Shown in pieces: positions 6,751-15,491 of a stretch of DNA of 64,000 bases. Position numbers and translations under genes: made by a program. Source of the DNA: Pseudomonadota bacterium (GTDB lineage Bacteria; Pseudomonadota; Gammaproteobacteria; Burkholderiales; Rhodocyclaceae); the NCBI GenBank assembly GCA_018241685.1, contig JAFEDJ010000054.1:248001-312000 (forward strand). The letters are read 5' to 3'. The notes below the pieces were generated by a model. That model was not told the origin of the DNA and did no database searches. It saw only the letters and a list, made by a program, of their open reading frames with translations. The stretch's first letter is position 1; each line of letters begins with the position of its first letter.

Positions 6751-8577
6751 ATGGCTGCGCCAGAAAAAGAAACCGTCAAGTCCGAACTGCCGGACCCTAA
6801 AGAAGTCGCCAAGACCTACGCCGAAGTCGCGCAGCGGGCCTCCAAACTGCTCGCCGACCATATCCAGAAGCAGGTCAAGAAGGGCCTCACCACGCCGTCC
6901 GACGAATTGGGCATCGCCCAGGCCTTCATGGACATGATGGGCAAGCTGCTCGCCAACCCGTACCGGCTGGCCCAGGCCCAGATGAACCTCGTCTGGGACT
7001 ACTTCTCCCTGTGGCAGCACTCCGTCATGCGCTTCAGCGGCATGGGCGGCAGTCCCGTGGTCTCGCCGGCCAAGGACGACAAGCGCTTCAAGGACGAGGA
7101 ATGGCAGGAGCATTTCCTGTTCGACTTCATGAAGCAGTCCTACCTGATCGCCGCCCGTCACATCCATGACACGGTCAGCAGCGTGGACGGCCTCGACGAC
7201 CAGAGCCAGAAGAAGGTCAACTTCTACACCCGTCAGTACATCGACGCCCTGTCCCCGTCCAACTTCGCGCTGACCAATCCGGAAGTCTTCCGCGAAACCG
7301 TCAAGAGCCACGGCCAGAACCTCATCAAGGGTCTGAACAACCTGCTGCGCGACGTCGAGGACGGCGATGGCAACCTGCGCGTCAAGATGACCGACACCAC
7401 GGCCTTCGAGCTGGGCAAGAACGTCGCCACCACGCCGGGCAAGGTCGTCTTCCAGAACGACATGATGCAGCTGCTGCAATACACGCCGAGCACCCCCGAG
7501 GTCTCCAAGCGTCCGCTGATGATCGTGCCGCCGTGGATCAACAAGTTCTACATCCTCGACCTGCGCGAGAAAAACTCCTACATCAAGTGGTGCGTGGACC
7601 AGGGCCACACCGTGTTCGTGATTTCCTGGGTCAACCCGGACGAACGTCTGGCCGAGAAGAGCTTCGACTCCTACCTGCTGGAAGGCACGCTGGCCGCGGT
7701 GGATGCCATCGTCGAACAGACCGGCGCCAAGGAAATCAACGCTGCCGGCTACTGCCTGGGCGGCACCCTGCTCGCCACCACGCTGGCCTACATGGCCGGC
7801 AAGCGTGACAAGCGGATCGCCTCCGGCACCTTCTTCACGACCATGACCGACTTTGCCGATCCGGGCGAGCTGGGCGTGTTCATCGACGAAGGCCAGGTTT
7901 CCAGCCTCGAGAAGAAGATGTTCGAGCGCGGCTACCTGGAAGGCTCGGAGATGGCCGGCACCTTCAACATGCTGCGTGCCAACGACCTCATCTGGTCCTT
8001 CGTGGTCAACAACTACCTGATGGGCAAGGATCCCTTCCCCTTCGATCTCCTGTACTGGAACTCCGATTCCACGCGCATGCCGGCGAAGATGCACAGCTTC
8101 TACCTGCGCAACATGTACATGAAGAACCTGCTGAAGGAAGCGGGCGGCATCGAAGTCGGCGGCGTGCCCATCGACCTCGGCAAGATCAAGGTCCCGACCT
8201 ACTTCATCTCCACCATCGAAGACCACATCGCCCCGTGGAAGAGCACCTACTCCGGTGCGCGCAACTTCGGCGGCCCCGTGCGCTTCGTGCTGGGCGGCTC
8301 CGGCCACATCGCCGGCATCGTCAATCCGCCGGCGGCCAACAAGTACGGCTTCTGGACCAACTCCAGCGCCAAGCTGCCGGACACCGCCGACGAGTTCTTC
8401 ACCGGCGCCGAGCAGCAACCGGGCTCCTGGTGGACCGACTGGCAAGCCTGGCTGCTCGGCCAGGACGCCAGCAAGGTACCGGCCCGCGACCCCGTCAAGG
8501 GCAACCTCAAGGTGCTCGAAGACGCGCCGGGCTCCTACGTCAAGACCCGTCTGGACGCCGCGAAGAAGGCAGCCTGA
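6751..8577 (+). CDS. phaC: Class I poly(3-hydroxyalkanoate) synthase
   Basis: The 608-residue protein polymerises (R)-3-hydroxyacyl-CoA into PHA granules. The lipase-like box GYCLGG places the nucleophile at Cys335; DHIAPW gives Asp491 and GGSGHIAG gives His519, completing the Cys-Asp-His triad. The N-terminal helical region (about 1-200) and the length are those of class I enzymes that act without PhaE or PhaR. CCAGGAGAG precedes the ATG. It is cotranscribed with the upstream MBL hydrolase and ends at a strong terminator. No phaA, phaB or phasin gene is next to it. Confidence 0.96.
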   Translation: MAAPEKETVKSELPDPKEVAKTYAEVAQRASKLLADHIQKQVKKGLTTPSDELGIAQAFMDMMGKLLANPYRLAQAQMNLVWDYFSLWQHSVMRFSGMGGSPVVSPAKDDKRFKDEEWQEHFLFDFMKQSYLIAARHIHDTVSSVDGLDDQSQKKVNFYTRQYIDALSPSNFALTNPEVFRETVKSHGQNLIKGLNNLLRDVEDGDGNLRVKMTDTTAFELGKNVATTPGKVVFQNDMMQLLQYTPSTPEVSKRPLMIVPPWINKFYILDLREKNSYIKWCVDQGHTVFVISWVNPDERLAEKSFDSYLLEGTLAAVDAIVEQTGAKEINAAGYCLGGTLLATTLAYMAGKRDKRIASGTFFTTMTDFADPGELGVFIDEGQVSSLEKKMFERGYLEGSEMAGTFNMLRANDLIWSFVVNNYLMGKDPFPFDLLYWNSDSTRMPAKMHSFYLRNMYMKNLLKEAGGIEVGGVPIDLGKIKVPTYFISTIEDHIAPWKSTYSGARNFGGPVRFVLGGSGHIAGIVNPPAANKYGFWTNSSAKLPDTADEFFTGAEQQPGSWWTDWQAWLLGQDASKVPARDPVKGNLKVLEDAPGSYVKTRLDAAKKAA

Positions 8578-8605
8578 ACGGACACGTAGCACCGTAACGA
8601 GCGGA

Positions 8606-8634
8606 AAAGGGGGCTTCGGCCCCCTTTCTGTTTT
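8606..8634 (+). terminator. Rho-independent terminator after phaC
   Basis: AAAGGGGGC and GCCCCCTTT pair around a TTCG tetraloop, followed by a T-rich tract (CTGTTTT). This is a textbook intrinsic terminator 30 bases after the phaC stop and ends the hydrolase-phaC transcript before the PIN-domain gene. Confidence 0.9.
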
Positions 8635-8668
8635 CTCCTGAGTTCTTTAGCCTCCGAATTCCCCTGCC

Positions 8669-9169
8669 GTGGCCACCCATCCCCTCGAAGCCCCCTTGCC
8701 CCACGGCCTGCCGGTCGTCCTCGACACCAACGTGGTGCTGTCCCTTTGGATGTTCGAAGATCCCAGCCTGGCCTACCTGCGGGCAGCCGTCGAGAGTGGT
8801 GCACTGCGCCCCGTCAGCCGCGAGGATTGCCTCGAAGAGCTGACCCGCGTACTGGCTTATTCCCAATTCAAGCAGACACCGGAACGCCAGGCGGAGATCG
8901 CCGCCACCTACCGGGCCCTCTGCCAGCTGGTCGAGCCAACCGATCCGCCAGCCTGCGAGCTGCCCAACTGCCTCGACCGGGACGACCAGAAGTTCCTCGA
9001 AGTCGCCCGCGACAGCGGCGCCCGGGCCCTGCTGTCCCGCGACAAGCTGGTCCTCAAGCTCAGCCGCCGCCCGGTAATCGCCGCCCGCTTCGCAATCCTT
9101 CCCCCGGAACGCCTGCAGGCGCTGCTGCCCGAGGACGGCGACGCGCCACAAAAAATTAACCCGGCATGA
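8669..9169 (+). CDS. PIN-domain protein (putative ribonuclease), orphan
   Basis: The 166-aa product starts at a GTG and has the PIN acidic cluster: Asp19 in VVLDTNVVLSL, Glu56/57 in DCLEELTRVL, Asp103-106 in CLDRDDQKFLEVA and Asp125 in LLSRDK. The pattern is that of the PIN family annotated as putative toxin components, which are magnesium-dependent RNases. I see no antitoxin gene on either side: phaC's terminator precedes it and mscS follows. It is therefore either a solitary PIN protein, common in betaproteobacteria, or a toxin whose partner is elsewhere. Confidence 0.85.
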   Translation: MATHPLEAPLPHGLPVVLDTNVVLSLWMFEDPSLAYLRAAVESGALRPVSREDCLEELTRVLAYSQFKQTPERQAEIAATYRALCQLVEPTDPPACELPNCLDRDDQKFLEVARDSGARALLSRDKLVLKLSRRPVIAARFAILPPERLQALLPEDGDAPQKINPA

Positions 9170-9230
9170 CAGCGGATGCCATGTCACAGGACTAGACTGG
9201 CTCCATACCTCTTCAATCCGGAGTAAGGCC

Positions 9231-10049
9231 ATGGCTCTCGACAACGGTTTCGACCTCAGCGGACTCGTCACCACCTACCTGATCCCCTTCGGCTGGAAGC
9301 TCGCCGGCGCGATTGCCCTGTGGATCATCGGCGGTTGGCTGATCAATACCATCAGCAACCTGTCGAGCCGCGGCATGACCCGCCAGAAGGTCGAGCCGAC
9401 CCTGGTGCGTTACGTTGGCGCCACCTTGCGGGTGATCATGCGGATCGTGCTGGTGATCGTCATCCTGTCCGTCTTCGGCATCGAGACGACCAGCTTCGCG
9501 GCGCTGATCGCCGCCGCCGGCGTGGCTATCGGCGTGGCCTGGAGCGGCCTGCTGTCCAACTTCGCGGCCGGCGCCTTCCTGATCATCCTGCGCCCCTTCA
9601 AGGTCGGCGACTTCATCAGCGGCGCCGGCATCACCGGCACGGTGAAGGAGATCGGCCTGTTCGCCACCACCATCGACCAGCCCGACGACGTGCGCACCAC
9701 CGTCGGCAACAACAAGCTGTTCTCCGACAACATTGTGAACTACACCGCCAACCCGTCCCGCCGCGTCGAACTGTTCGCCCAACTGGCCCACAGCGTCGCG
9801 CCGCAACAGGCGATGGAACTGATCCGCAACCGCGTCGCGCAGATCCCCAACGTGCTGGTCACCCCGGCGCCGGACGTGGAAATCCTCGAGTTCAACGCCG
9901 CCGGCACGCGCCTCGTGGTGCGTCCCCACTGCCACAACGACCATTACTGGCAGGTGTATTTCGACACAAACAAGATGCTCGCCGAGATCAGCAGCGCCAA
10001 CGGCTGGCCTGTGCCCGCGCCACACCAGGTGCTGCGCCAGCAGGTCTGA
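9231..10049 (+). CDS. Small-conductance mechanosensitive channel (MscS family)
   Basis: The 272-aa inner-membrane protein shows three hydrophobic helices in the first 120 residues. The pore-lining TM3 is followed by the hallmark GVAIGVAWSGLLSNFAAGAFLIILRPFKVGD, then a cytoplasmic beta domain (ITGTVKEIGLFATTI, NNKLFSDNIVNYT). It matches the short three-TM MscS type that opens on membrane tension during hypo-osmotic shock. GGAGTAAGG precedes the ATG at 9231. It converges with the cobalamin-binding protein gene after a 13-base gap. Confidence 0.92.
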   Translation: MALDNGFDLSGLVTTYLIPFGWKLAGAIALWIIGGWLINTISNLSSRGMTRQKVEPTLVRYVGATLRVIMRIVLVIVILSVFGIETTSFAALIAAAGVAIGVAWSGLLSNFAAGAFLIILRPFKVGDFISGAGITGTVKEIGLFATTIDQPDDVRTTVGNNKLFSDNIVNYTANPSRRVELFAQLAHSVAPQQAMELIRNRVAQIPNVLVTPAPDVEILEFNAAGTRLVVRPHCHNDHYWQVYFDTNKMLAEISSANGWPVPAPHQVLRQQV

Positions 10050-10062
10050 CACACGGCCGTCG

Positions 10063-10884
10063 TCAGGCGGCCAGCTCCCGCCGCAGGGCCGCCAGGTAAC
10101 GCAGCCCGGCGGCGGCACGGCTGCCGTACCAGGACGTCATTTCCCCGTCGATCAGCCGGGCCGGCCGACGAGCCAGTCCGGCCACCTCGTCCATGTGCCG
10201 GTCGCCAAACCGATAGGGCTCCGACGACAGGAACACCCGGCTCACGTCCGCCAGCCACGGCGCATCCCAGTCGAAGGCCGGATAACGCACACCGTCTCCG
10301 AGTGCCGGCCAGCAGTCCCAGCCGACCAATGCCAGGCTCGCCGCGATGTAGGTGTCAGGCGCCACCGTCATCCACGGCTCGCGCCAAATCAGGTACAGGA
10401 TTTTCTCCCGCGGCAGCTCACGGCCGGCCGCTTGCGCCAGTGCGATCGCCGCCACCAGCCCGGCGGCGAGCTCAGCGGCCCGCGCCTCACAGCCGAACAC
10501 CGCACCGAACAGGTGGTACAGCGGCAGGTTGTCCTCGGGCCGGCACGGATGCGTGACGATCACATTGGGCACAAAGCGGGCGATCTCCTCCACGCAGTCC
10601 TTGCGGTTCTCGTCGATATTGACGATCACATGAGTCGGCGCCAGTTCCCGCAGGCGGGCGAGGTTCACGTCCTTCGTCCCACCGACTTTAGGGATGCTCT
10701 TCAGGGTCGCCCGCGGATGGACGCAAAACCCGGTACGCCCAACCAATTGGTCAGCCAGCCCCAGCTCGCACACCAGCTCGGTCAGCGACGGCACCAGCGA
10801 CACGATGCGGGCCAGCCCCTCCCACGGACGGTGGCGCTGCCCGGCCGCATCCACCAGGGAATCGACATCATTCTCGTTCATCAT
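10063..10884 (-). CDS. Cobalamin/metal-chelate-binding protein, BtuF-like, no signal peptide
   Basis: The 273-residue protein has the helical-backbone metal receptor fold: RIVSLVPSLTELVCELGLADQLVGRT at the start, KVGGTKDVNLARLRELAPTHVIV, and a long central helix. This is the BtuF/FepB-type periplasmic binding architecture for corrinoids or siderophores. Unlike exported members, the N-terminus (MMNENDVDSLVDAAGQ) has no hydrophobic signal, and no permease or ATPase gene is adjacent, so it may act in the cytoplasm or be an unrelated paralogue. The first two ATG codons are adjacent, so the start is ambiguous by one residue. Confidence 0.8.
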   Translation of the reverse strand: MMNENDVDSLVDAAGQRHRPWEGLARIVSLVPSLTELVCELGLADQLVGRTGFCVHPRATLKSIPKVGGTKDVNLARLRELAPTHVIVNIDENRKDCVEEIARFVPNVIVTHPCRPEDNLPLYHLFGAVFGCEARAAELAAGLVAAIALAQAAGRELPREKILYLIWREPWMTVAPDTYIAASLALVGWDCWPALGDGVRYPAFDWDAPWLADVSRVFLSSEPYRFGDRHMDEVAGLARRPARLIDGEMTSWYGSRAAAGLRYLAALRRELAA

Positions 10885-10984
10885 CCGTCTAGTATCTCAA
10901 GACCCGTATCCTTGTTGGAAGCCGGCGCAAGTCGCGGTAATCTCGGGCGCTAAGCTGCAGCCGCACCATATAACGGAGAAAATC

Positions 10985-12100
<1,116 letters not shown>

Positions 12101-12108
12101 CCGCCCTC

Positions 12109-12146
12109 GCTCCGTCACGTCATTCGGCCGCATGCCGTGACGGAGC
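12109..12146 (+). terminator. 11-bp perfect inverted repeat after ald
   Basis: GCTCCGTCACG (12109-12119) pairs perfectly with CGTGACGGAGC (12136-12146) around a 16-base loop, starting 8 bases after the ald stop. There is no T-tract, so it may be a 3'-end stabilising hairpin or a factor-assisted terminator rather than a classical intrinsic one. It ends five bases before the proposed marR -35 box. Confidence 0.55.
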
Positions 12147-12150
12147 ACCG

Positions 12151-12179
12151 TTGACACGGGCTGCAAAAGAGCGAATTAT
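12151..12179 (+). promoter_or_regulatory. Putative sigma70 promoter of marR
   Basis: TTGACA at 12151-12156 is a perfect -35 hexamer. Seventeen bases later AATTAT (12174-12179) matches four of six -10 positions. The proposed operator at 12177-12194 overlaps the -10 region, as expected for autorepression. The marR ATG is at 12210. Confidence 0.5.
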
Positions 12180-12194
12180 CTGCCTATGCAGTAA
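12177..12194. promoter_or_regulatory. Putative MarR operator upstream of marR
   Basis: TATCTGCCTATGCAGTAA resembles TACCTGCCTTGGCAGATA found before the efflux genes (12742-12759), sharing the core CTGCC-N2-(T/G)GCAG. The left arm is identical to the reverse of the other site's right arm. Its overlap with the predicted -10 box suggests that the MarR protein represses its own gene. Confidence 0.55.
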
Positions 12195-12209
12195 TTGCCT
12201 TGACTGTAA

Positions 12210-12686
12210 ATGCCCGATACAAAGAACACCCCTCCGCCTTACACCGTCGAGAACTACCAACAGGAAGAGAGCGTCGGCTTCCTGCTGCACCAAGCCAAAC
12301 TGCGCCTCATGCAGACTCTCGATGAGCGCGTCGGCGATCTGGACATCACCACCGCCCAATGGACGGTGCTCAAACAGATCGCCCTGCGCAATGGTGAAAC
12401 CGCGAGCACGCTGTGCAAATGCAGCGGCTGCGACACCGGCTCGATGACGCGCATGCTCGACCGCCTCGAAGAAAAAGGCCTGATCCGCCGGGAACGCAGC
12501 ACCACCGACCGGCGGGTCGTGCTTCTGCATGTGACGGACACCGGCAAGGCCCTGCTCCCGCTGATCGTGCCGCGGGTCGTCGATGTCCTCAATCAGGCGC
12601 TGACGGACTTCACACCCGAGGAGGTCGCACTGACCAAGCAGTTGATCGGCCGCATCGTCGCCAACCTGGACAAACTCAATAGCTGA
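12210..12686 (+). CDS. MarR family transcriptional regulator of the efflux operon
   Basis: The 158-aa winged-helix protein has DITTAQWTVLKQIAL, a recognition helix around GCDTGSMTRMLDRLEEKGLIRRERS, and the wing DRRVVLLHVTDTGKALL, all standard for MarR. Cysteines at CKCSGCDTGS lie beside the recognition helix and could be redox-sensitive, but that is speculation. It lies directly upstream of a tripartite efflux operon, separated by a terminator, and paired inverted repeats flank it. The most likely role is ligand-relieved repression of both its own promoter and the pump. Confidence 0.88.
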   Translation: MPDTKNTPPPYTVENYQQEESVGFLLHQAKLRLMQTLDERVGDLDITTAQWTVLKQIALRNGETASTLCKCSGCDTGSMTRMLDRLEEKGLIRRERSTTDRRVVLLHVTDTGKALLPLIVPRVVDVLNQALTDFTPEEVALTKQLIGRIVANLDKLNS

Positions 12687-12708
12687 AGCTGGAACGATCA
12701 TGGGGCAG

Positions 12709-12733
12709 GCGGCGGAGCACGCCGCTTTTTTTG
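12709..12733 (+). terminator. Rho-independent terminator after marR
   Basis: GCGGCG (12709-12714) and CGCCGC (12721-12726) form a stem with a six-base loop, followed by seven T residues. It separates the marR transcript from the efflux operon, whose own operator begins nine bases later. Confidence 0.85.
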
Positions 12734-12741
12734 AAACGAAT

Positions 12742-12759
12742 ACCTGCCTTGGCAGATAC
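12742..12759. promoter_or_regulatory. Putative MarR operator upstream of efflux operon
   Basis: TACCTGCCTTGGCAGATA is a near-perfect inverted repeat (seven of eight arm positions, two-base centre). It has the same core as the site before marR (12177-12194). It lies about 40 bases before the outer-membrane factor ATG at 12796, the position expected for an operator controlling the pump genes. Confidence 0.6.
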
Positions 12760-12795
12760 AGCACAGACAGTTTCAGCCCAATACAGGGAATTCAT

Positions 12796-14217
12796 ATGAA
12801 ACGACATCTCACCCTTCTGCTCCCGCTGCTCAGCCTACTGGCCGCCTGCACCAGCCCCGGTGGACTGGCCCCCCGCGCCGAAGCCCTGCGCACGGAACGA
12901 CTCGCTGGCAGCCGCAGCCTGGCCGACGTTCCGGCCGGCGCCTGGCCGACCGACAGCTGGTGGACCGCCTACGGCGACCCACAACTCGACCGCCTGGTTG
13001 CCGATGCGCTGCGCGACAGCCCCAGCCTGACCCTCGCCGAGGCCCGCCTCGACCAGGCCCGCGCCATGGCCGGCCTGGCCGCCGCCGCCGATGGCGTGCA
13101 GGTCGGCGCCAACGCCGAGGGTGCCCAGCAGCGCCTGTCGGAGAACTACATCTTCCCGCCCGGCCTCGGCGGGCGTTACACCAGCCTCAACCGGGCCGCG
13201 CTGGACTTCAGCCTCGACCTGGACTTCTGGGGGCGCAACCGCGCCGCACTGGACGCCGCCGTCGGCCAGGCCCGCGCCGCCGAAGCCGAAACTGCCGGCG
13301 CCCGCCTGATCCTGAGCAGCGCAATCACCCGCGCCTACCTGCAGTTCGACCGCCTGCACCAGCTGCGCACCATCGCCGACGCCACCGTCACGCAGCGCGA
13401 GAAGCTGCAGGAGCTGGTCCGCCTGCGCCTGAAGGCCGGCCTCGAGAACCAGGCCGACCTGCGCCAGGCCGACGCCGGCATCTCCGCCGCCCGTGCCGAA
13501 CGCAGCGCCCTCGACGTACAGCTAGCGCTGGTCCGCAACCAGCTGGCCGCCCTCACCGGCCACGGCCCCGACGCCGGCCTCGACCTCACGCCGCCGGCCC
13601 TGCGCGACGTCGCCGCGGCGCTACCGAGCCAGCTGCCGGCCGACCTCCTCGGCCGCCGGCCCGACGTAAACGCCCAGCGCTGGCGCGTCGAGGCCAGCCG
13701 CCGCGAAACCGACGCGGCCCGCGCCGACTTCTACCCGAACGTGAATCTCAGCGCCTTCGTCGGCCTGCAGTCCATCGGCCTGTCCAATCTCTTCGAAGGC
13801 GGCAGCCGCATGCTCGGCGTCGGCCCGGCGATCCACCTGCCGGTGTTCGACAGCGGCCGCCTGCGCAGCCGCCTGGCCGAACGCAATGCCGAACAGGACC
13901 TAGCCATCGCCCAGTACAACGCCACCCTCGTCGACGCGCTGCGCGACGTGGCCGACCAACTCGCCAGCTGGCGCGGGGCCGACGTCGAAGGGCGTGACCA
14001 GCAAGCCGCGCTGGCCCGCTATGAGGACGCCTGGCGCCTCACCGAAGTACGCTACAAGGCTGGCCTCGCCAGCTACACGGCGGTTCTCGCCGCCGAAACC
14101 CCCTTGCTCGCCCAGCGCCGCCTCACCGCGGAGCTGCGCACCCGCCGCCTCGACGCCAGCGCCGGTCTCGCCCGCGCGCTGGGCGGCGGCTACCTGCCCA
14201 CCGACACGTCCCACTGA
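12796..14217 (+). CDS. Outer-membrane efflux factor (NodT/OprM family lipoprotein)
   Basis: The 473-residue product begins with a lipoprotein signal peptide, hydrophobic MKRHLTLLLPLLSLLAAC, with LAAC as the lipobox. It then shows the two-fold repeated alpha-barrel/beta-barrel pattern of TolC-like factors (WTAYGDPQLDRLVADAL and long Ala-rich helices; DLLGRRPDVNAQRWRVEASRRETDAARADFYP at the repeat boundary). It forms the outer-membrane exit duct for the EmrAB-like pump encoded next (23-base gap). The ATG at 12796 is chosen because the signal peptide starts there; an upstream in-frame extension would run through the operator. Confidence 0.93.
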   Translation: MKRHLTLLLPLLSLLAACTSPGGLAPRAEALRTERLAGSRSLADVPAGAWPTDSWWTAYGDPQLDRLVADALRDSPSLTLAEARLDQARAMAGLAAAADGVQVGANAEGAQQRLSENYIFPPGLGGRYTSLNRAALDFSLDLDFWGRNRAALDAAVGQARAAEAETAGARLILSSAITRAYLQFDRLHQLRTIADATVTQREKLQELVRLRLKAGLENQADLRQADAGISAARAERSALDVQLALVRNQLAALTGHGPDAGLDLTPPALRDVAAALPSQLPADLLGRRPDVNAQRWRVEASRRETDAARADFYPNVNLSAFVGLQSIGLSNLFEGGSRMLGVGPAIHLPVFDSGRLRSRLAERNAEQDLAIAQYNATLVDALRDVADQLASWRGADVEGRDQQAALARYEDAWRLTEVRYKAGLASYTAVLAAETPLLAQRRLTAELRTRRLDASAGLARALGGGYLPTDTSH

Positions 14218-14240
14218 TCCCGCCAAGAAGGAACCGGACC

Positions 14241-15488
14241 ATGACTACCCCCGACAGCACCGCTGCAAACACCACCAACGGCAAGCGCAAGCGCAGCCTC
14301 ATCACCATCGCCGTCGCCTGCGCACTGGCCGGCGCCGCCTGGGGCGGCTGGTGGATGACCCACGGCCGCTACCTGGAGCACACCGACGATGCCTACGTGG
14401 CCGGCAACGTCGTGCAGATCACCCCGCAGGTGGCCGGCACCGTGGTCGCCATCGACGCCGACGACACCCAGCTGGTGAAGGCCGGCCAGCCGCTGGTGCG
14501 CCTCGACGACGCCGACGCCCGCGTCGCGCTGGAGCAGGCCGAAGCCCAGCTCGGCCAGACCGTGCGGGAAGTGCGCGCGCTGTATGCCGGTGGCGGCGCC
14601 CTCGATGCGGCCGTGAAGCAGAAGGAAGCCGACCTCGCCAAGGCAAAGGACGATCTGAGCCGCCGCCAGCAGGTGGCCGGCACCGGCGCCGTCGCTGCCG
14701 AAGAGATCGAACATGCCCGCGCCGCGCTGCGCGCCGCCGAAACCGCGGTGCAGACGGCCCGCGAACAGCTCGCCACCAACCGCGTGCAGACCAGCGGCAC
14801 CCGCGTCGAAAGCCACCCCAACGTATTGCGGGCAGCCGCCAAGGTCGAGGAGACCTACCTGGCCTACGCGCGCAGCGTGGTACCCGCCCCGCTCGGCGGC
14901 CTCGTCGCCCGCCGTGCCGTGCAGGTCGGCCAGCGCGTGGCAGCCGGCGCGCCGCTGATGGCCGTCGTGCCGCTGGAGCAGGTGTGGGTGGATGCCAACT
15001 TCAAGGAAAGCCAGCTCGGCCGCATGCGCATCGGCCAACCGGTCAGCCTGAGTGCCGACGTGTACGGCTCGAAGGTGGAATACCACGGCAAGATCGCCGG
15101 CCTGGCTGCCGGCACCGGCGCCGCCTTCGCACTGCTGCCGGCCCAGAACGCCAGCGGCAACTGGATCAAGGTGGTGCAGCGGGTGCCGGTGCGGATCAGC
15201 CTCGACCCGCAGGAGCTCGCCGCCCATCCGCTGCGCATCGGCCTGTCGATGCAGGTGGAGGTGGATCTTCACGAAGGCGGCGACGGCCCACTCGGCGTCG
15301 CCCCGACCGCGCCGGTCGCCCAGACCGACGTTTTCGCCGACCTGGGCAAGGCCGCCCACGAACGCATCCGCGCGATCATCTCGGCCAACAACGGCGGACA
15401 GGCCGCCGACCTGCAACTGCCCGAGCTCACGCTGCCGAGCATCCCGCCGGCGGCGGCCCTGGCCACTCCGCGCCGCACCCGGGCCTGA
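14241..15488 (+). CDS. emrA: EmrA-like membrane fusion (HlyD family) protein
   Basis: This 415-aa periplasmic adaptor has one N-terminal transmembrane anchor (about residues 14-36). A lipoyl-like half motif follows (DDAYVAGNVVQITPQVAGTV), then a long helical hairpin and the second half (RSVVPAPLGGLVARRAVQVGQRV), then the EmrA-type barrel with WVDANFKESQLGRMRIGQPV. It links the MFS pump to the outer-membrane factor. It sits 23 bases after the factor gene and 3 bases before the pump gene, so all three form one operon. An unusually long Ala/Thr-rich C-terminal tail (about 60 residues) follows the family's normal end. Confidence 0.92.
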   Translation: MTTPDSTAANTTNGKRKRSLITIAVACALAGAAWGGWWMTHGRYLEHTDDAYVAGNVVQITPQVAGTVVAIDADDTQLVKAGQPLVRLDDADARVALEQAEAQLGQTVREVRALYAGGGALDAAVKQKEADLAKAKDDLSRRQQVAGTGAVAAEEIEHARAALRAAETAVQTAREQLATNRVQTSGTRVESHPNVLRAAAKVEETYLAYARSVVPAPLGGLVARRAVQVGQRVAAGAPLMAVVPLEQVWVDANFKESQLGRMRIGQPVSLSADVYGSKVEYHGKIAGLAAGTGAAFALLPAQNASGNWIKVVQRVPVRISLDPQELAAHPLRIGLSMQVEVDLHEGGDGPLGVAPTAPVAQTDVFADLGKAAHERIRAIISANNGGQAADLQLPELTLPSIPPAAALATPRRTRA

Positions 15489-15491
15489 GCC

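Noticed and set aside
8669..9169. PIN protein as half of a toxin-antitoxin pair
   Set aside because: No small antitoxin-like gene lies upstream or downstream; phaC's terminator and mscS flank it.
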